A DNA stretch of 61,652 bases from CAZCZU01 sp964503475 (GTDB taxonomy: Bacteria; Pseudomonadota; Zetaproteobacteria; Mariprofundales; Mariprofundaceae): assembly GCA_964503475.1 (NCBI GenBank), contig CAZCZU010000010.1, positions 1 through 61,652 on the forward strand, in the 5' to 3' direction. The position numbers and the translations under genes were made by a program. Positions within the stretch are counted from its first letter, which is position 1. Each line of letters starts with the position of its first letter. Shown in pieces: positions 1 through 7,585 of this stretch. The notes under the pieces are model-generated. The model ran no database searches. It saw only the letters and a list, made by a program, of their open reading frames with translations, and was not told the origin of the DNA.

Positions 1-282
1 GCTTTGCTCCGCCGTTCCCTCGCGCGTTGCGCTCGGGTCGAACCTGCAGGTTCTCGTCCTGCCTTCCCATTGTCGTCGAAGTTGGCACTTCGACCACGTT
101 GTCTGGCTGGGGCGGCAGGATTACTCGGCGCTTTGCGCCTCGCCCTTGCGGGTCGGCGTCGCTTTGCTCCGCCGTTCCCTCGCGCGTTGCGCTCGGGTCG
201 AACCTGCAGGTTCTCATCCTGCCTTCCCAATATGTTGTCGAAACTTGCGTTTCGACTTTTACCTGGCTGGGGCGGCAGGATT
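1..282 (-). repeat. 160-bp-period tandem repeat containing the tRNA-Gln 3' end
   Basis: Positions 1-122 and 161-282 align at an exact 160-bp offset. The first 69 bases are identical apart from one substitution, a roughly 34-base segment has diverged, and the last 19 bases (104-122 and 264-282) are identical and equal the last 19 nt of tRNA-Gln including CCA. The diverged segment holds a hairpin in each copy (75-94 with arms GTCGAAGT/ACTTCGAC; 237-256 with arms GTCGAAAC/GTTTCGAC), so the stem is kept by paired changes. Each copy also has the 14-bp palindrome GAACCTGCAGGTTC (40-53 and 200-213). The array runs off the left end of the window, so copy number is unknown. Confidence 0.85.
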
Positions 283-338
283 CGAACCTGCGCATGACGG
301 GATCAAAACCCGCTGCCTTACCGCTTGGCTACGCCCCA
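264..338 (-). tRNA. tRNA-Gln (anticodon UUG)
   Basis: The minus strand reads TGGGGCGTAGCCAAGCGG at the 5' end, an anticodon loop TTTTGAT (anticodon TTG, Gln), a T-arm with GGTTCGAATCC, and an acceptor 3' strand closing with the encoded CCA. The 75-nt length and the acceptor pairing (TGGGGCG with CGCCCCA) fit a glutamine tRNA. Its first 10 nt lie inside the 3' end of ispE, so it is probably cut from the ispE operon transcript. A hairpin (237-256) follows the CCA after a few bases, and further copies of the 3' end follow in the tandem repeat. Confidence 0.95.
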
Positions 339-1222
339 CTATCCTTCCACATCGCTCTGAGCGGATGCTCGGCCAACAGTCTGCCGCCATGCGTCCAGTC
401 CGCAAGGCCTGCTTCCCGCAACTGCCGGGTCAGCCTTGCCGCTGCATCGGCGGTGTCGCACAGGGCGACACAGGTTGAGCCGCTGCCGCTCATCCAGGCA
501 AGATCGGAGCCGTTGTGCATGGCATCGAGAAGTTTTCCGACTTCGGGTGCCAGGGCCACGGCACTGCTTTCCAGTGCGTTGAAACCGATACTGACCTGTC
601 CTGTGGAATCGGCGCGGATGGTAGCCATCGTACCGGTAGGGGTCAACGCAGCACCGGCAGCGACATGGCGATCGAAATAGTCGAACACGGCTGCCGTGGA
701 GAGCCCGACTCCGGGGTGGGCCAGGCAGAGATGGCCGCCGGGCAGCGGCTGTGGCCAGGGCTGCAGCTTCTCGCCGATGCCGTGGGCGATGCTGGCCTCG
801 CCGAACAGGAAGCAGGGGATATCGGCTCCGAACGGTGCGGCAAAGGCGATCAGTGCATCGGTGCCCAGGTTCAGCCCCCACAGACGATTGGCCACCATCA
901 GGGCCGTAGCGGCATCGGAGGAGCCGCCGCCGAGTCCTGCCTGTTCGGGCAAATGTTTGTCGATATGCACGCGCAGGCCCTGCCGGATGCCGTGCCGGCG
1001 ACGCAGGCCATCCAGCACGCGGTGGACCAGATTCTCCTCGCCCTGCAGGTGGGTGGCCGAGCATGTGACGTGTAGGGAATCGGCCGGCTCGATGGTCAGC
1101 GTATCCATGCAGTCGACGTAGGCGAAGCTGGTGTCGAGCGTGTGGTAGCCGTTGTCGAGCAGGGCGGTGACGTCCAGATGCAGGTTGATCTTGGCCGGGG
1201 CAGGATAACGGTGCGTGCTCAT
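329..1222 (-). CDS. ispE: 4-diphosphocytidyl-2-C-methyl-D-erythritol kinase
   Basis: IspE phosphorylates 4-(CDP)-2-C-methylerythritol with ATP in the cytoplasmic MEP isoprenoid pathway. The 297-residue product has the GHMP-kinase signature: PAKINL at about 9-14, the glycine-rich ATP loop GLGGGSSDA at about 97-104, and a late SGSGST motif near 248. The length is normal for the family. The ATG start is set by the 4-nt ATGA overlap with the upstream lolB stop, the usual lolB-ispE arrangement in proteobacteria. The stop codon TAG is formed by nucleotides 8-10 of the downstream tRNA-Gln, so coding sequence and tRNA overlap by 10 nt. Confidence 0.96.
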   Translation of the reverse strand: MSTHRYPAPAKINLHLDVTALLDNGYHTLDTSFAYVDCMDTLTIEPADSLHVTCSATHLQGEENLVHRVLDGLRRRHGIRQGLRVHIDKHLPEQAGLGGGSSDAATALMVANRLWGLNLGTDALIAFAAPFGADIPCFLFGEASIAHGIGEKLQPWPQPLPGGHLCLAHPGVGLSTAAVFDYFDRHVAAGAALTPTGTMATIRADSTGQVSIGFNALESSAVALAPEVGKLLDAMHNGSDLAWMSGSGSTCVALCDTADAAARLTRQLREAGLADWTHGGRLLAEHPLRAMWKDSGA

Positions 1223-1734
1223 GGGCGGTTGATGATCAGGATGGCGCGGCGGCCATGGGTGATGTCGGTCAGCTCCAGGCGCTGGGCTTCGCCCTGCCAC
1301 TGCAGGCGGATATAGCTGTTGTTCAGCTTGCCCTCCCAGCGGTTGTCGCCCTTCGGGACAAGGCCGGCCGGCATATGGCCGGTGAGGATGGTGGCAATCT
1401 GTTGCGGCGGCAGCACGATGCCATGCTCGGCCAGCCGGGCGAAACGGACGTCGCGCCAGAGCGGATTGGCATTGTCGCGCAGCTCGATGCGGGGGCCTTG
1501 CCAGCGGATCTCGGCAATGCGTCCGGAGGCGGCATGGGTCAGGCGGGCGTTGCCCTGCTGGCGGTCGCCCTGCCAGTGGACCAGCACCTGCCAGCGACGG
1601 GTCGGCTCAATGACAATCAGGCGTCCGTCGAAGGCGCCAAACGGGCCGATGGTCGTCTGCACTTCACGTTCGGAAAGGGTGGCACACCCGGCAAGCATTA
1701 GCCCGCTTAAAACAAGGCAGAGCAGCAGGCGCAA
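1219..1734 (-). CDS. lolB: Outer-membrane lipoprotein insertion protein LolB
   Basis: LolB receives lipoproteins from LolA and inserts them into the inner leaflet of the outer membrane. The 171-residue product starts with a lipoprotein signal peptide whose lipobox is LAGC with Cys17. The mature part has the family's tryptophan-rich pattern (RRWQVLVHWQG, NRWEGKLNNSYIRLQW), consistent with the open beta-barrel fold. The position immediately upstream of ispE, overlapping by 4 nt, is the conserved context and supports the call. It lies 3 nt after the TPR lipoprotein gene, so translation is probably coupled. Confidence 0.88.
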   Translation of the reverse strand: MRLLLCLVLSGLMLAGCATLSEREVQTTIGPFGAFDGRLIVIEPTRRWQVLVHWQGDRQQGNARLTHAASGRIAEIRWQGPRIELRDNANPLWRDVRFARLAEHGIVLPPQQIATILTGHMPAGLVPKGDNRWEGKLNNSYIRLQWQGEAQRLELTDITHGRRAILIINRP

Positions 1735-1737
1735 CGC

Positions 1738-3456
1738 TTACAGGCCTTTGCTGATCTTGTCGCGCAGGGCGCCCGGGTTCTTGTGCCCGAGCTGGATCAC
1801 TTTCTCCCAGTGGGCACGGGCAAGACGTGGATGGCCAAGCTTCCACAGCATGTCGCCCATGTGCTCATGCATGATCGGGTCGTTCGGCACCGACTTCAGC
1901 GCCTCGGTCTGGATATCGACCGCCTTGGCATAATTGCCGCGCTGGTAATAGACCCAGGCCAGCGAATCGAGATGGTAGCCGTCGTTAGGCTTCAGGCTCA
2001 GTGCCCGGCGGATCAGCTGCTCGGCCTTGTCCAGCTTGATGCCCTGCTCGGCATAGGTGTAGCCGAGGAAGTTGAGGGCTTCGGCATCGTTCGGATTCTG
2101 GGCCAGCAGCCGGTTCAGGGTACGCTCGACCGCCTCATACTGCTTGAAATGCTCCTGGGCCACGGCGCGATTGAGCAGCAGGCGTCCGGAGAGATGCGGC
2201 AGGCCCATGGCGGCATCTGTGGAATCGAGCAGTTCGCGGTATTTCTCCTGGGCCAGATAGATGGCGGAGAGAATCATGTAGCCGTTGGCCATTTTTGGCT
2301 GCTGCTTGAGCACGGCCAGGGCCCGCTGTTCGGCCATGGCGAACTTGCGGTCGCTGAAGTCGAGGGCGGCCAGGCGCAACTGGGCATCGCCCCAGGCGGG
2401 ATCCTTGTCGCCGATTTGCAGGTACTGGGCCCGTGCCTTTTCGGGCTGTTCCATCGCCTCCAGGCAGGCACCGAGATAGTAGCGGGTGCCGCCATCTTCG
2501 GGGTTGTCGCGCAGCACCTTGTTGAACTGATCGGCAGCCTTGTCGTACTGCTTGTTCTGGAAGTAGAGCAGGCCCAGGGCCGAGATGATGTCCGGCTCGT
2601 CGCCGGTGTCGTGGGCCAGGCCGTGGTAGATCGCGATCGCCTCTTCGGTGCGCCCCTCCTGCACCAGCAGGCGTCCGAGCATGTTCTTGCTGCGCAGGGC
2701 CTGCGGGTGGGTGGCCAGGAAATCGCGCAGCAGCGTTTCGGCGGCCGCCGTATCCTTGCGCTGGATGGCAAGGTTGCCGAGCATCAGTACCGGGGTTTCG
2801 TCGTCCGGCGACAGGCGGCGCATGGCGTTCAGGGCCCGGGTGGCCTGTTTGTATTTCTGCTGGCGGATGAAGAGCTCGGCCTGGGCCTTGCGCAGGGTGG
2901 GGGAGTCGTCGATGCGGATGCCGGCCTGGAGCGCAGCCTCGGCCATGTCGTAACGCTTCTGCCCGGCATAGAGGCTCACCTGCAGCATGCGGGCACTGAT
3001 CAGCTCCGGTTTGACCTGCAGGATGCGTATCAGCACATCCTGGGCATCGTCGATCCGCGTGTCGGCGGCGAGCAGACGGGCGTGCAGCACGTGGTAGTGC
3101 AGCTGCTCATCGCTGATACCTTTTGCGAGCGGTGTCTTGTCGAGCAGCGGCTGCAGGAAGCCGGCGGCCAGTTTGGTGCGGCGCACGCTGAGCAGCAACT
3201 CGACCAGCTGCATGCGCGGCTCGTCCGCTTCGGGGTTCTTTTGTACCAGTGTCGTGAGCAGCTGGATGGCCAGCTCGTACTGCCCCTGATGAATCGCATC
3301 CTGGGCGGCGAGATAGAGAAAGGTATCGCTACGCTCTTTCAGGCTGCTGCTGTGTGGCGCGGGAGCTGCCTCTTCGGCAGGCCTCTGCTGCATGGTCGTG
3401 CAGGCTCCGAGCAGCAGGGAGGTGGCGATCAGAAGCGGGAGTGGCGATTTCAGCAT
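1738..3456 (-). CDS. TPR-repeat outer-membrane lipoprotein
   Basis: The 572-residue protein begins with a lipoprotein signal ending in LGAC (Cys19). The rest is almost entirely helical tetratricopeptide repeats from about residue 40 to 560, with repeated patterns such as ALGLLYFQNKQYDKAADQFNK and ALNFLGYTYAEQGIKLDKA. TPR lipoproteins of this size next to lolB are common in proteobacteria and presumably scaffold an envelope complex, but no enzymatic domain is visible and the partner is unknown. It sits 2 nt after the M67 gene and 3 nt before lolB, as part of one minus-strand operon. Confidence 0.85.
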   Translation of the reverse strand: MLKSPLPLLIATSLLLGACTTMQQRPAEEAAPAPHSSSLKERSDTFLYLAAQDAIHQGQYELAIQLLTTLVQKNPEADEPRMQLVELLLSVRRTKLAAGFLQPLLDKTPLAKGISDEQLHYHVLHARLLAADTRIDDAQDVLIRILQVKPELISARMLQVSLYAGQKRYDMAEAALQAGIRIDDSPTLRKAQAELFIRQQKYKQATRALNAMRRLSPDDETPVLMLGNLAIQRKDTAAAETLLRDFLATHPQALRSKNMLGRLLVQEGRTEEAIAIYHGLAHDTGDEPDIISALGLLYFQNKQYDKAADQFNKVLRDNPEDGGTRYYLGACLEAMEQPEKARAQYLQIGDKDPAWGDAQLRLAALDFSDRKFAMAEQRALAVLKQQPKMANGYMILSAIYLAQEKYRELLDSTDAAMGLPHLSGRLLLNRAVAQEHFKQYEAVERTLNRLLAQNPNDAEALNFLGYTYAEQGIKLDKAEQLIRRALSLKPNDGYHLDSLAWVYYQRGNYAKAVDIQTEALKSVPNDPIMHEHMGDMLWKLGHPRLARAHWEKVIQLGHKNPGALRDKISKGL

Positions 3457-3458
3457 GG

Positions 3459-3998
3459 CTATGAGCCTATCCTGACCGGCTGAAACTTGGAACCGTCATC
3501 TGTCAGTTGCCAGGCCCGGATATCGGCGACCTTGCCCTCATGGATGCTGATGATCGGATAGAGCAGTTCCGGCCAGGCACTGCCGAGATCGGTGGGTGAA
3601 GGTCTGGCCGGGCAGTCGGGGTGCGAATGGTAGACGCCGATGATCTCAAGTCCCGTGCCGCGCAGTTCCCGGTCGACGGCCTGGTAGCCGGCCGGATCGA
3701 GCTGGAAACGGTCGGCGGCACGTTCCTCGTTCAGGTTGGCCACAGGCCGCACGTCCGTCACCTGCCAGCCCGTGTCGCTGAGGGTGCCGACAAGCAGGCC
3801 GCACACCTCCAGCGGGTAGCCTCTCTCGGCCTCGCGGTACATGGTGGCGATGGCCGCAGCAGAGAGGCTGCCATGGCGCGTTGCCGGTTCTTCGTCGATG
3901 ACGGCAAGGTATTCGGGGCTGCGGAATCGTTCCGGTTCGTACACGTGCACCTCTTCGCGCTGTCGGGTTATGTGGATCGTAGCAGGTTGGTGTGACAA
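3459..3998 (-). CDS. M67-family JAB/MPN metallopeptidase
   Basis: The product carries a JAMM zinc-peptidase motif: a glutamate in LEVCGLL (Glu64 from the longest start), His124-Ser-His126-Pro, then Ser134-x-x-Asp137 in PSPTD. Bacterial M67 proteins cleave C-terminal extensions from ubiquitin-like sulfur carriers such as those feeding cysteine or thiamine synthesis; the substrate here is unknown. The longest frame (179 aa) starts at a TTG without a good ribosome site. A GTG within about 20 codons downstream has AGAGG five nucleotides before it, so the true protein may be nearer 160 residues. It heads the TPR-lolB-ispE-tRNA operon. Confidence 0.82.
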   Translation of the reverse strand: MSHQPATIHITRQREEVHVYEPERFRSPEYLAVIDEEPATRHGSLSAAAIATMYREAERGYPLEVCGLLVGTLSDTGWQVTDVRPVANLNEERAADRFQLDPAGYQAVDRELRGTGLEIIGVYHSHPDCPARPSPTDLGSAWPELLYPIISIHEGKVADIRAWQLTDDGSKFQPVRIGS

Positions 3999-4031
3999 AA
4001 CGCAGGCAGGGGTTTTGCACCCCCTGCCGCA

Positions 4032-5450
4032 TCAGATCACCTTGGAGAACTTCACCTCTTCCTGTTTCTTGCGCAGGTGCTCATCGAAGACCATGGCAAT
4101 GTTGCGGATCAGCAGGCGTCCGGCCGGCAGCACGGTGAGGCTCGTGTCGGTCAGTTCGACCAGGCCATCCGCCTGCATGCCGGCCAGATCGGCCAGGCCA
4201 TCGGCGAAGTGGGTGTTGAAATCGATGTCGAACTCGGCTTCGACGCGGCCGAAATCGAGGGCGAAATCGCACATCAGGCGCATGATGACGAAGCGGCGCA
4301 GATGATCCTCGTCCGAAAGGGCGTAGCCGCGGAAGACGGCCAGTTCGCCCTTCTCGATCGACTCGACGTAGCCGTCCATGTCCTTGCGGTTCTGGAAGAA
4401 GCTGCCGCCGACATAGCCGATCGAGGTGAGGCCGATACCGATCAGGTCGCAATCCGCCTGGGTCGAGTAGCCCTGGAAGTTGCGGTAGAGCTTGCCCTTC
4501 TGCTGGGCGATGGTCAGTTCGTCGTCCGGCTTGGCGAAGTGGTCCATGCCGATGAAAACGTAGCCGGCATCGAGCAGGCGCTTGATGCTGTGCTCGAGGA
4601 TGTTGAGCTTCTCCTGGGCACTGGGGAGCTCCTCCTCCTTGATGCGACGCTGCGGCATGAACATGTGCGGCAGGTGGGCGTAGTTGAACAGGGCGATGCG
4701 GTCCGGCGCGTAATCGATGATTTTCGACAGCGTGGCATCGAAGGTTTCGACACTCTGCAGCGGCAGGCCGTACATCAGGTCGATGTTGATCGATTTGAAG
4801 CCGTTGGCGCGTGCGTCGTGCAGCACCTTCAGCGTCTCCTCTTCCGACTGGATGCGGTTGACCGCCTTCTGCACGTCGGTGTCGAAATCCTGCACACCCA
4901 TGCTCATACGGTTGAAGCCGACTTCGCGCAGCACACGGATGGTGTTCTCGCTGCATTCGCGCGGATCGATCTCGATGCTGTATTCGCCCTCGGCATCCGG
5001 GGCGAAGGTGAAGCGCTCTTGCAGGTGCGCGATCAGGGTGCGAATCTGCTCATCGGATAGAAAGGTGGGGGTGCCGCCGCCGAAGTGGAGCTGGGTGACG
5101 GTCCGTTTGTTGCCGACCTTCTCCGCCACCATGTCGATCTCTTTCAGCAGCAGTTCAAGGTAGGGCGCGGCACGATCGTACTGCTTGGTGACGATCTTGC
5201 TGCAGCCGCAGTAATAGCAAACGGTATTGCAGAAGGGGATATGGATATAGAGCGACAGCGGGGCATCGTCGGTTGCGACACGCTGCAGGGTCTCGGCGTA
5301 GACCGCGGCATCGATGCCTTCATGGAACATCGGTGCGGTCGGATACGAGGTGTAGCGCGGGCCGGCCTTGTCGTATTTTTTAATAAGGTCGAGATCAAAA
5401 AGAACGCCTCCCGCAAGGGTGCGGGAGGTGTTGTCGTGCTTGCTGTTCAT
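4032..5450 (-). CDS. hemN: Oxygen-independent coproporphyrinogen III oxidase
   Basis: A radical-SAM enzyme that converts coproporphyrinogen III to protoporphyrinogen IX without oxygen. The 472-residue product has Cys74-x3-Cys78-x2-Cys81-x-Cys83 in HIPFCNTVCYYCGCSK, the HemN-specific four-cysteine form that distinguishes true HemN from HemW, followed by FGGGTPT near 125. The N-terminal KYDKAGPRYTSYPTAP segment is also typical of HemN. The ATG overlaps the stop of the upstream cytochrome gene by one nucleotide (TGATG), which fixes this start over the GTG one codon upstream. Coupling to three cytochrome c genes suggests haem supply for their maturation. Confidence 0.96.
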   Translation of the reverse strand: MNSKHDNTSRTLAGGVLFDLDLIKKYDKAGPRYTSYPTAPMFHEGIDAAVYAETLQRVATDDAPLSLYIHIPFCNTVCYYCGCSKIVTKQYDRAAPYLELLLKEIDMVAEKVGNKRTVTQLHFGGGTPTFLSDEQIRTLIAHLQERFTFAPDAEGEYSIEIDPRECSENTIRVLREVGFNRMSMGVQDFDTDVQKAVNRIQSEEETLKVLHDARANGFKSINIDLMYGLPLQSVETFDATLSKIIDYAPDRIALFNYAHLPHMFMPQRRIKEEELPSAQEKLNILEHSIKRLLDAGYVFIGMDHFAKPDDELTIAQQKGKLYRNFQGYSTQADCDLIGIGLTSIGYVGGSFFQNRKDMDGYVESIEKGELAVFRGYALSDEDHLRRFVIMRLMCDFALDFGRVEAEFDIDFNTHFADGLADLAGMQADGLVELTDTSLTVLPAGRLLIRNIAMVFDEHLRKKQEEVKFSKVI

Positions 5451-6272
5451 CACTTCGTCTGGGTTCTCATGTAGGCAATGATATCCTGGATGTCATCCGA
5501 GGAGAGTTTGGTCAGGTGCTCGCCGGCCCGGTCGATGTGGCGTCCGTGGCGGATACGCAGGTCGAGCAGACGATCATCCAGATCGGAGATGGTGCGGTGG
5601 TTTTCCGCGGCATTGCCGATCAGCTTGATGGCATGCGGGGTGGCATGGGCAGCTCTTGCAGTTGGCGTTGTACAGCTTGCGGCCGTTGTTGGCGTCGGCC
5701 TTGTAACGCAGCGAGAAGACATAGTGGGCGATGTTGCTGATGTCGACGTTGGAGAGCTGGTGGCGCTTGGCGGTCATCAGCGTGTCCGGGCGACCGTAGC
5801 GCATCGTGTGCACGATGCCTTTCAGGCCGAGGTTGGTGTAAACCAGGTTCTTGGCACCGACCCCGGTCTGGGTACGACCATCCACGCCATGACACTGCGA
5901 GCAGACGGCTTCAAAGCGCTTCTTGCCGGCTTTCAGGTCCGGGCGGTAGTCGAAGGTCTTGATGTAGTCGATGACTGCCTCGATCTCGAGTGCATCGAGT
6001 ACGTACTTCTTCGGGGTCATGGCGGTGCCATGTACACCGAAGGTGATGATGCGGCGCAGTTCGTCGCGGTCGACCAGCTGGGCCACCGCGCGCAGGTTGC
6101 GAGCCGGGTACGGCTTCAGCGTCTTGCCGTAATCGCTGACGCTGCCGTCTTCGCCGTGACACATGGCGCAGTTGGCCTTGAACAGTGCCTTGCCATCAAT
6201 AGCATCGGTTGCGCTGGCGGTGCCGGCGGCAAAAGTGAGGCAGCCAAGCAGCAGAATAGCCTTTTTCAACAT
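5450..6272 (-). pseudogene. Tri-haem periplasmic cytochrome c, disrupted by a 1-nt frameshift
   Basis: From the ATG at 6272 (GGGAGG seven nucleotides upstream) the frame encodes a signal peptide and two haem motifs, CAMCH (Cys35) and CSQCH (Cys124). It then reads CKSC followed by an unrelated tail that terminates early at 5574. Shifting by one base at the GGG run 5647-5649 gives CKSCH and a normal cytochrome C-terminus ending IIAYMRTQTK at 5450, one nucleotide into hemN. The total of 823 nt (3n+1) fits one extra base. The intended product is therefore about 273 residues with three CxxCH sites. Either the gene is mutated within its third haem motif or the sequence has an error there. It lies between a mono-haem cytochrome and hemN. 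Confidence 0.85.
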
Positions 6273-6311
6273 TCGAATCCCTCCCATCTAACTAAAGCCC
6301 TTTACAGTGTT

Positions 6312-6608
6312 TTATTTCTGCTTCGAACGCAAGTATGCCACGACGGCATCGATTTCTGCAGCAGAAAATTTCTTGGAAAAGCCGGGCATCATGTTGCGAC
6401 CGTTGCTGATGACATCGTGCAGAACGGCTTCATCGGTGGACATGTCGACCACGGCCGGGCCAACCTTCTTTTTCTCCACCTTATGGCACATGGCGCACTT
6501 CTTCTTGAACAGTTTTTCGCCCAGTTCGTGATCCTCACCGGCAAGCGCCGGCTGGGCGGCCAGGCCAAAAGCAGCAACTGCAAACATGGAAATCCACGCT
6601 TTTTTCAT
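6312..6608 (-). CDS. Small periplasmic c-type cytochrome (class I)
   Basis: A 98-residue protein with a Sec signal peptide ending PALA at about residue 23 and a single haem motif CAMCH (Cys38, Cys41, His42). The probable sixth ligand is a methionine in GRNMMPGF, about 32 residues later. The C-terminal helix IDAVVAYLRSKQK is typical of class I cytochromes c. A strong ribosome site (AGGAGA) precedes the ATG at 6608. It is presumably a soluble electron shuttle in the periplasm working with its cytochrome neighbours; donor and acceptor cannot be told from sequence. Confidence 0.9.
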   Translation of the reverse strand: MKKAWISMFAVAAFGLAAQPALAGEDHELGEKLFKKKCAMCHKVEKKKVGPAVVDMSTDEAVLHDVISNGRNMMPGFSKKFSAAEIDAVVAYLRSKQK

Positions 6609-6705
6609 CCTTGTTCTCCTTGTGCAGGCCGGTTGCCATGCTGGCACCGGCTCCTGATACGGCATACGATCAATTTTTACACCCCGAGCGTGCAGTCAAC
6701 GCCCC

Positions 6706-7443
6706 CTAGCTGTCAATATAGACCTTCTTCGGCATCAGCCACATCTGGTAGAGGCTGACCAGAATCTGGACGGCGATCGACAGGTAGAGCAGGCCGCCGG
6801 CAATGACCACCACCCATGCGAAGCCCGGGATACTCTTGGTGATAAACCAGGAGAGGATATCGGCCAGCATGGCAAGGAACGGGATCGCCACGGTGATTCG
6901 CTTCACCCGCACCGGCATTTCGCAGAGGATGAAGATCCGCCCCAGGAAGAAGAGAATGAAAGAGATGCCGAACAGGTGAATGTGCGACACGCGCACCAGA
7001 CTCTGGATCGAGGCGCCGGTATCGGTGTGGGTCAGCTTCATCACGTCGTTGTAGCTGGTCAGCGGCGGCAGCCCCATACCGGCCTCGGCCGAATGGCACA
7101 TGATGCACTGCTTGTTGAGGATCGGGGCAACCTTGTCGTTGAAGGTTTTTTCGTCCGTGCCCGAATCGATCCAGTCCAGCACCGTCTGCTTCTGATTCGG
7201 TGAGGCAAAGCGGTCGGCCATCGGCCCCTGGATGGCGGCCCCCAGGCGTGTCTGTTCATGGGTGCTGTAGTAGGCAATACGGACATCGGCGACCGAGAGC
7301 CCCGGTTTACCGTCGTTGCCCTGATGGGTGAAGTAGATGTAGGCCAGCGCAAAGAGCAGGGCGATGCCGATGGTGATCAGGAACATCGAGTCGAGAATCT
7401 TTTCGCTGGTCGAGGCATCGCTGAAACGGCGATAGTGTGGCAT
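6706..7443 (-). CDS. Membrane-anchored mono-haem cytochrome c with four transmembrane helices
   Basis: The 245-residue product has one N-terminal membrane segment (about 19-38), a periplasmic domain with CIMCH at 113-117, then three further membrane segments (about 156-175, 184-202, 208-232). The second helix is preceded by SHIHLFG with His154 and His156, which could ligate a b-type haem or metal. A weaker possibility is a resemblance to membrane domains of urate-oxidase-like or heme-copper accessory proteins. I do not recognise a named family. It heads the cytochrome-hemN cluster. GGAG lies five nucleotides before the ATG at 7443. Confidence 0.75.
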   Translation of the reverse strand: MPHYRRFSDASTSEKILDSMFLITIGIALLFALAYIYFTHQGNDGKPGLSVADVRIAYYSTHEQTRLGAAIQGPMADRFASPNQKQTVLDWIDSGTDEKTFNDKVAPILNKQCIMCHSAEAGMGLPPLTSYNDVMKLTHTDTGASIQSLVRVSHIHLFGISFILFFLGRIFILCEMPVRVKRITVAIPFLAMLADILSWFITKSIPGFAWVVVIAGGLLYLSIAVQILVSLYQMWLMPKKVYIDS

Positions 7444-7585
7444 GCGGTCTCCTATTTTCAGGCCTGACCGGTCAGGCCGGCATCCCCCTGGGCATATGTA
7501 CGAATCGCCGCCGGAACAGGCCGAAGCGGTGATGCCCAAGGGTGGATTTGAGTTCGTGTCATGTCAAAGCGGAGCTGGACGTTGC

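Noticed and set aside
1..282. CRISPR array or attachment-site pair at the left edge
   Set aside because: Units are 160 bp with long identical blocks and no spacer pattern, and no integrase is visible; the tandem repeat description fits better.
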